Source: JAJPJE01 sp963848375
Lineage (GTDB): Bacteria; Acidobacteriota; Terriglobia; Terriglobales; Acidobacteriaceae
Length of the DNA stretch: 64,000 bases
Assembly: GCA_963848375.1 (NCBI GenBank)
Contig: CAWKDK010000019.1
Coordinates: 149,732-213,731, forward strand
Reading direction: 5' to 3'
This document shows positions 62,184 to 64,000 of the stretch, in pieces (positions within the stretch are counted from its first letter, which is position 1; the number at the start of each line of letters is the position of its first letter). The notes beneath the pieces were generated by a model. The model worked only from the letters and a program-made list of their open reading frames with translations. It was not told the DNA's origin and searched no databases. The position numbers and the translations under genes are program-made.

Positions 62184-63755
62184 TTGGCAGACTACATCTA
62201 CACGATGGAAACCCGGCTCTCGCCGGATCAGCTGCGCGCGGTCAACTTCGTTGAGGAAACTGCCCGAGCCCATGGGATGAATATTTATCTGACCGGGGGC
62301 ACGATCCGAGATCTGATGACTGGGTTTTCGATCCGCGACCTGGACTTCACCGTCCAGGGCAACCCGTTGAAATTTCAGAAGGAGTTGGAGAAGTTCGGAG
62401 CGCGGGTTGAAGCTACGGACGAATCCATAAAATGGATTTCGCTTACCTTCCCCGGGGGGTTCAGGGCTGAGATTGAGATGGCGCATACCGCGCGCTACGA
62501 GAAGCCCGGAAAGCCGCCTGTCGTTGAACCTTCGGGAATTGCGGAAGACCTGCGCTGTCGTGACTTTACGGTGAACGCGATGGCCTTGTCACTGAATCCG
62601 GGATCGCGTGGACTGCTGCTGGATCCGATGAATGGGGCGGCGGATCTGGAAACAAAGGTCATCCGTGTTCTGCACAACTATGCCTTCCTTGAACAGCCAA
62701 TACTGCTGATTCGAGCGACGCGTTTTTTAACGCGATTCCACTGGACGTTCGAAGAGCGAACTCAGGCGAGATATCAGTCCGCACGCGAGGGCAACTACAT
62801 CGAGAATGTAAACACCAAGGACATTGGATACGAGATCGAGCAGATTGCGTATGAAGATGATCCACTGGGCGTGATGAAGTCGCTGGAGGAACAGGACTGG
62901 CTGAAGGTGCTGCATCCACACTGGGCGACCGCCAAGGTAGATCAGGCTGGGTTGGCAGCGCTACTGAAAACGCGCCAGCAGTTGCTGGAGATAGGCGTTG
63001 ATGGAAATCCGTCGGCGGCGGTGATGTACTTCCTGACCGACAAGCTGCCGGAGAAAGAAACGGCAGAGATCCAGAAAGCGATTCCGAACAAGACTCTGGT
63101 GGAGAGTTGGAAGCGCCTGGAAGACGATGCGAAAGAGCTGGCGAAGAAGTTGACAGGGAAAGAGTCGGCGACACCGTCGATGACTTGGGATGTGCTGACC
63201 GCGTCAAAGCCGGAGACGCTGATGTTCCTGGCGGCGACAACCAAGCAACAGGCGGTCCAGAAGCACATCGAGAACTACTTCGGTAAGTGGCGGCAGATAC
63301 CACAACGCTTCCCGCTGCCGGAGATGATTGAGTTACAAATCACGCCGTCACAACCGAATTACAAGGAAGTGACGGACAAAGTTTTCAGGCTGCTGCTGGA
63401 TGGGAAGTTGCGAACGCCGAGTGAGACGACCAAATTTCTGAAGCCGTTTGCGCCGCCGCCGCCGCCACCACCACCTCCTCCGAAGGAGAAGCGTGGGAAG
63501 GCTAAGGCGGCAGAAGCAGCGGCTGCGGCCGCAGCAGCGGCTGAGGCTGCGAAGAAGGCAGCTGCCGAAGCACCAAAGAAAGGCGCGAAGGCAGAGAAGC
63601 CAACAGCAATAGAGGCTGCGAAGAAAGCGGTTCCAGCGAAGAAAGCCGCGCCCGTAAAGGCGGCTCCGGCGAAAGCGGTGAAGGCCAAAGCTCCGGCGAA
63701 GAAAGTCGCAGTGAAGGCGAAGCCTGCGGCGAAGAAGGCGGGGAAGAAGAAGTAA
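62184..63755 (+). CDS. tRNA nucleotidyltransferase-like protein with Ala/Lys/Pro-rich tail
   Basis: A 523-residue protein of the CCA-adding/poly(A) polymerase class II family. The head has YLTGGTIRDLMTGFSIRDLDFTVQGN (active-site GG and DxD-like acids), the FTVNAM element in LRCRDFTVNAMALSLNPG, and RATRFLTRFHWTFEERTQ. The middle (about 200-420) is helical. From about residue 422 a stretch of ten prolines leads to a 90-residue Ala/Lys/Pro-rich tail (PAKKAAPVKAAPAKAVKAK) like histone H1 or bacterial HU-like tails, probably for RNA or DNA contact. The TTG start has GGAGGAAA before it. The tail is unusual for a CCA enzyme. Confidence 0.82.
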   Translation: MADYIYTMETRLSPDQLRAVNFVEETARAHGMNIYLTGGTIRDLMTGFSIRDLDFTVQGNPLKFQKELEKFGARVEATDESIKWISLTFPGGFRAEIEMAHTARYEKPGKPPVVEPSGIAEDLRCRDFTVNAMALSLNPGSRGLLLDPMNGAADLETKVIRVLHNYAFLEQPILLIRATRFLTRFHWTFEERTQARYQSAREGNYIENVNTKDIGYEIEQIAYEDDPLGVMKSLEEQDWLKVLHPHWATAKVDQAGLAALLKTRQQLLEIGVDGNPSAAVMYFLTDKLPEKETAEIQKAIPNKTLVESWKRLEDDAKELAKKLTGKESATPSMTWDVLTASKPETLMFLAATTKQQAVQKHIENYFGKWRQIPQRFPLPEMIELQITPSQPNYKEVTDKVFRLLLDGKLRTPSETTKFLKPFAPPPPPPPPPPKEKRGKAKAAEAAAAAAAAAEAAKKAAAEAPKKGAKAEKPTAIEAAKKAVPAKKAAPVKAAPAKAVKAKAPAKKVAVKAKPAAKKAGKKK

Positions 63756-63792
63756 TCGCGCGCCATTGCTCCCAGATTCCTCTATCACCTAG

Positions 63793-63823
63793 CCCACATC
63801 TGCCAAAAGAAAGCAGATGTGGG
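63793..63823. repeat. Intergenic hairpin of the GCCAAAAGA-loop type, copy 2
   Basis: CCCACATCTGC (63793-63803) pairs perfectly with GCAGATGTGGG (63813-63823), loop CAAAAGAAA, then GCAATTACC. The flanks and loop match 21490-21510, while the stem differs, as in a palindrome that keeps pairing while drifting. It is 38 bp after the stop of the nucleotidyltransferase-like gene. Confidence 0.65.
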
Positions 63824-63873
63824 GCAATTACCGGCTTCAGTACCAAATGCAGAGATTCTTCGCTCGGCCCGGC

Positions 63874-63890
63874 CGCGTCCTTCGGACGCG
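63874..63890. repeat. Short hairpin at the right end
   Basis: CGCGTCC (63874-63880) pairs with GGACGCG (63884-63890), loop TTC. The following CACTCAAAATGACATC has the 'atgaca' ending of the other intergenic repeats. Nothing else recognisable lies in 63756-64000. Confidence 0.5.
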
Positions 63891-64000
63891 AAAGGAACAG
63901 CCGGGCGTCACTCAAAATGACATCGTGGTCTCCGCGACGCCTTGGATAACTGCTTTCTTTTCCACAAGCGTTTTGCACTGCGACTTCTCTTGGGACTAGC

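Noticed and set aside
63348..63788. Leucine/arginine- or alanine/phenylalanine-rich minus-strand frames
   Set aside because: They mirror the Ala/Lys/Pro repeats of the nucleotidyltransferase tail and are low-complexity artefacts.

Overview
The window looks like a chromosomal segment of an Acidobacteriota bacterium of the Terriglobia type (Koribacter/Terriglobus-like). This is an inference from moderate-to-high GC, many secreted glycoside hydrolases, an Oar-like TonB-dependent receptor with an N-terminal carboxypeptidase-regulatory-like domain, PilZ proteins, CPA-like protein families and characteristic palindromic intergenic repeats. It is Gram-negative: it carries lpxD, outer-membrane barrels, RND efflux and periplasmic chaperones. 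I see no phage, insertion sequence, CRISPR array or plasmid genes.

Layout. 0.3-2 kb: tRNA-Asp and tRNA-Val, rpiA, a GAF protein. 2.2-6.7 kb: a DHA2 drug-efflux gene and a lutABC lactate-oxidation operon. 6.8-16.6 kb: a CpxAR-like two-component pair divergent from an mdtABC-type RND operon. 16.7-19.0 kb: a GMC dehydrogenase with its Tat-exported small subunit. 19.4-27.5 kb: four secreted carbohydrate enzymes in a row (GH42, GH31, GH3, aldose epimerase) that fit breakdown of xyloglucan-type oligosaccharides. 27.6-30.2 kb: exbD, a PAS protein, a HAD hydrolase, a DinB-like protein. 30.2-38.3 kb: an overlapping PIG-L deacetylase / APC permease / MFS operon, then sucA, with a divergent Fe-S-type Rrf2 regulator. 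39.1-45.4 kb: a CoA-ligase/GNAT fusion, a PilZ protein, a barrel protein, a hydrolase, DUF302 and DUF1348 proteins. 45.6-49.5 kb: purQ, an ECF sigma / anti-sigma / Spy-like envelope-stress operon, a short AI-2E-type membrane protein, a FKBP. 49.6-58.1 kb: a TonB-dependent receptor, small proteins, and a cell-wall recycling cluster (LD-carboxypeptidase, mpl, M61 peptidase, plsC). 58.2-63.8 kb: PilZ, a REC-PAS regulator, lpxD, a barrel protein, a conserved hypothetical, and a tRNA nucleotidyltransferase-like protein with a histone-H1-like tail.

Two things stand out across the window. First, at least six genes are interrupted by a single-base-type frameshift (DHA2 transporter, lutC, HAD hydrolase, CoA-ligase/GNAT, anti-sigma factor, M61 peptidase), and two more have start regions that look damaged (PIG-L deacetylase, 60.7 kb barrel protein). 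The mixture of insertions and deletions in otherwise intact, conserved genes points more to consensus errors in the assembly than to gene decay, but the sequence alone cannot decide. Second, many intergenic gaps carry perfect hairpins of a few recurrent designs, a dispersed palindromic repeat population.

The most interesting regulatory sites are a perfect TGTGA-N6-TCACA palindrome between sucA and the Rrf2 gene, a long direct repeat between the response-regulator gene and mdtA, three inverted repeats in the 100 bp upstream of the PAS gene, and a LacI-type operator candidate upstream of the glycoside-hydrolase cluster.
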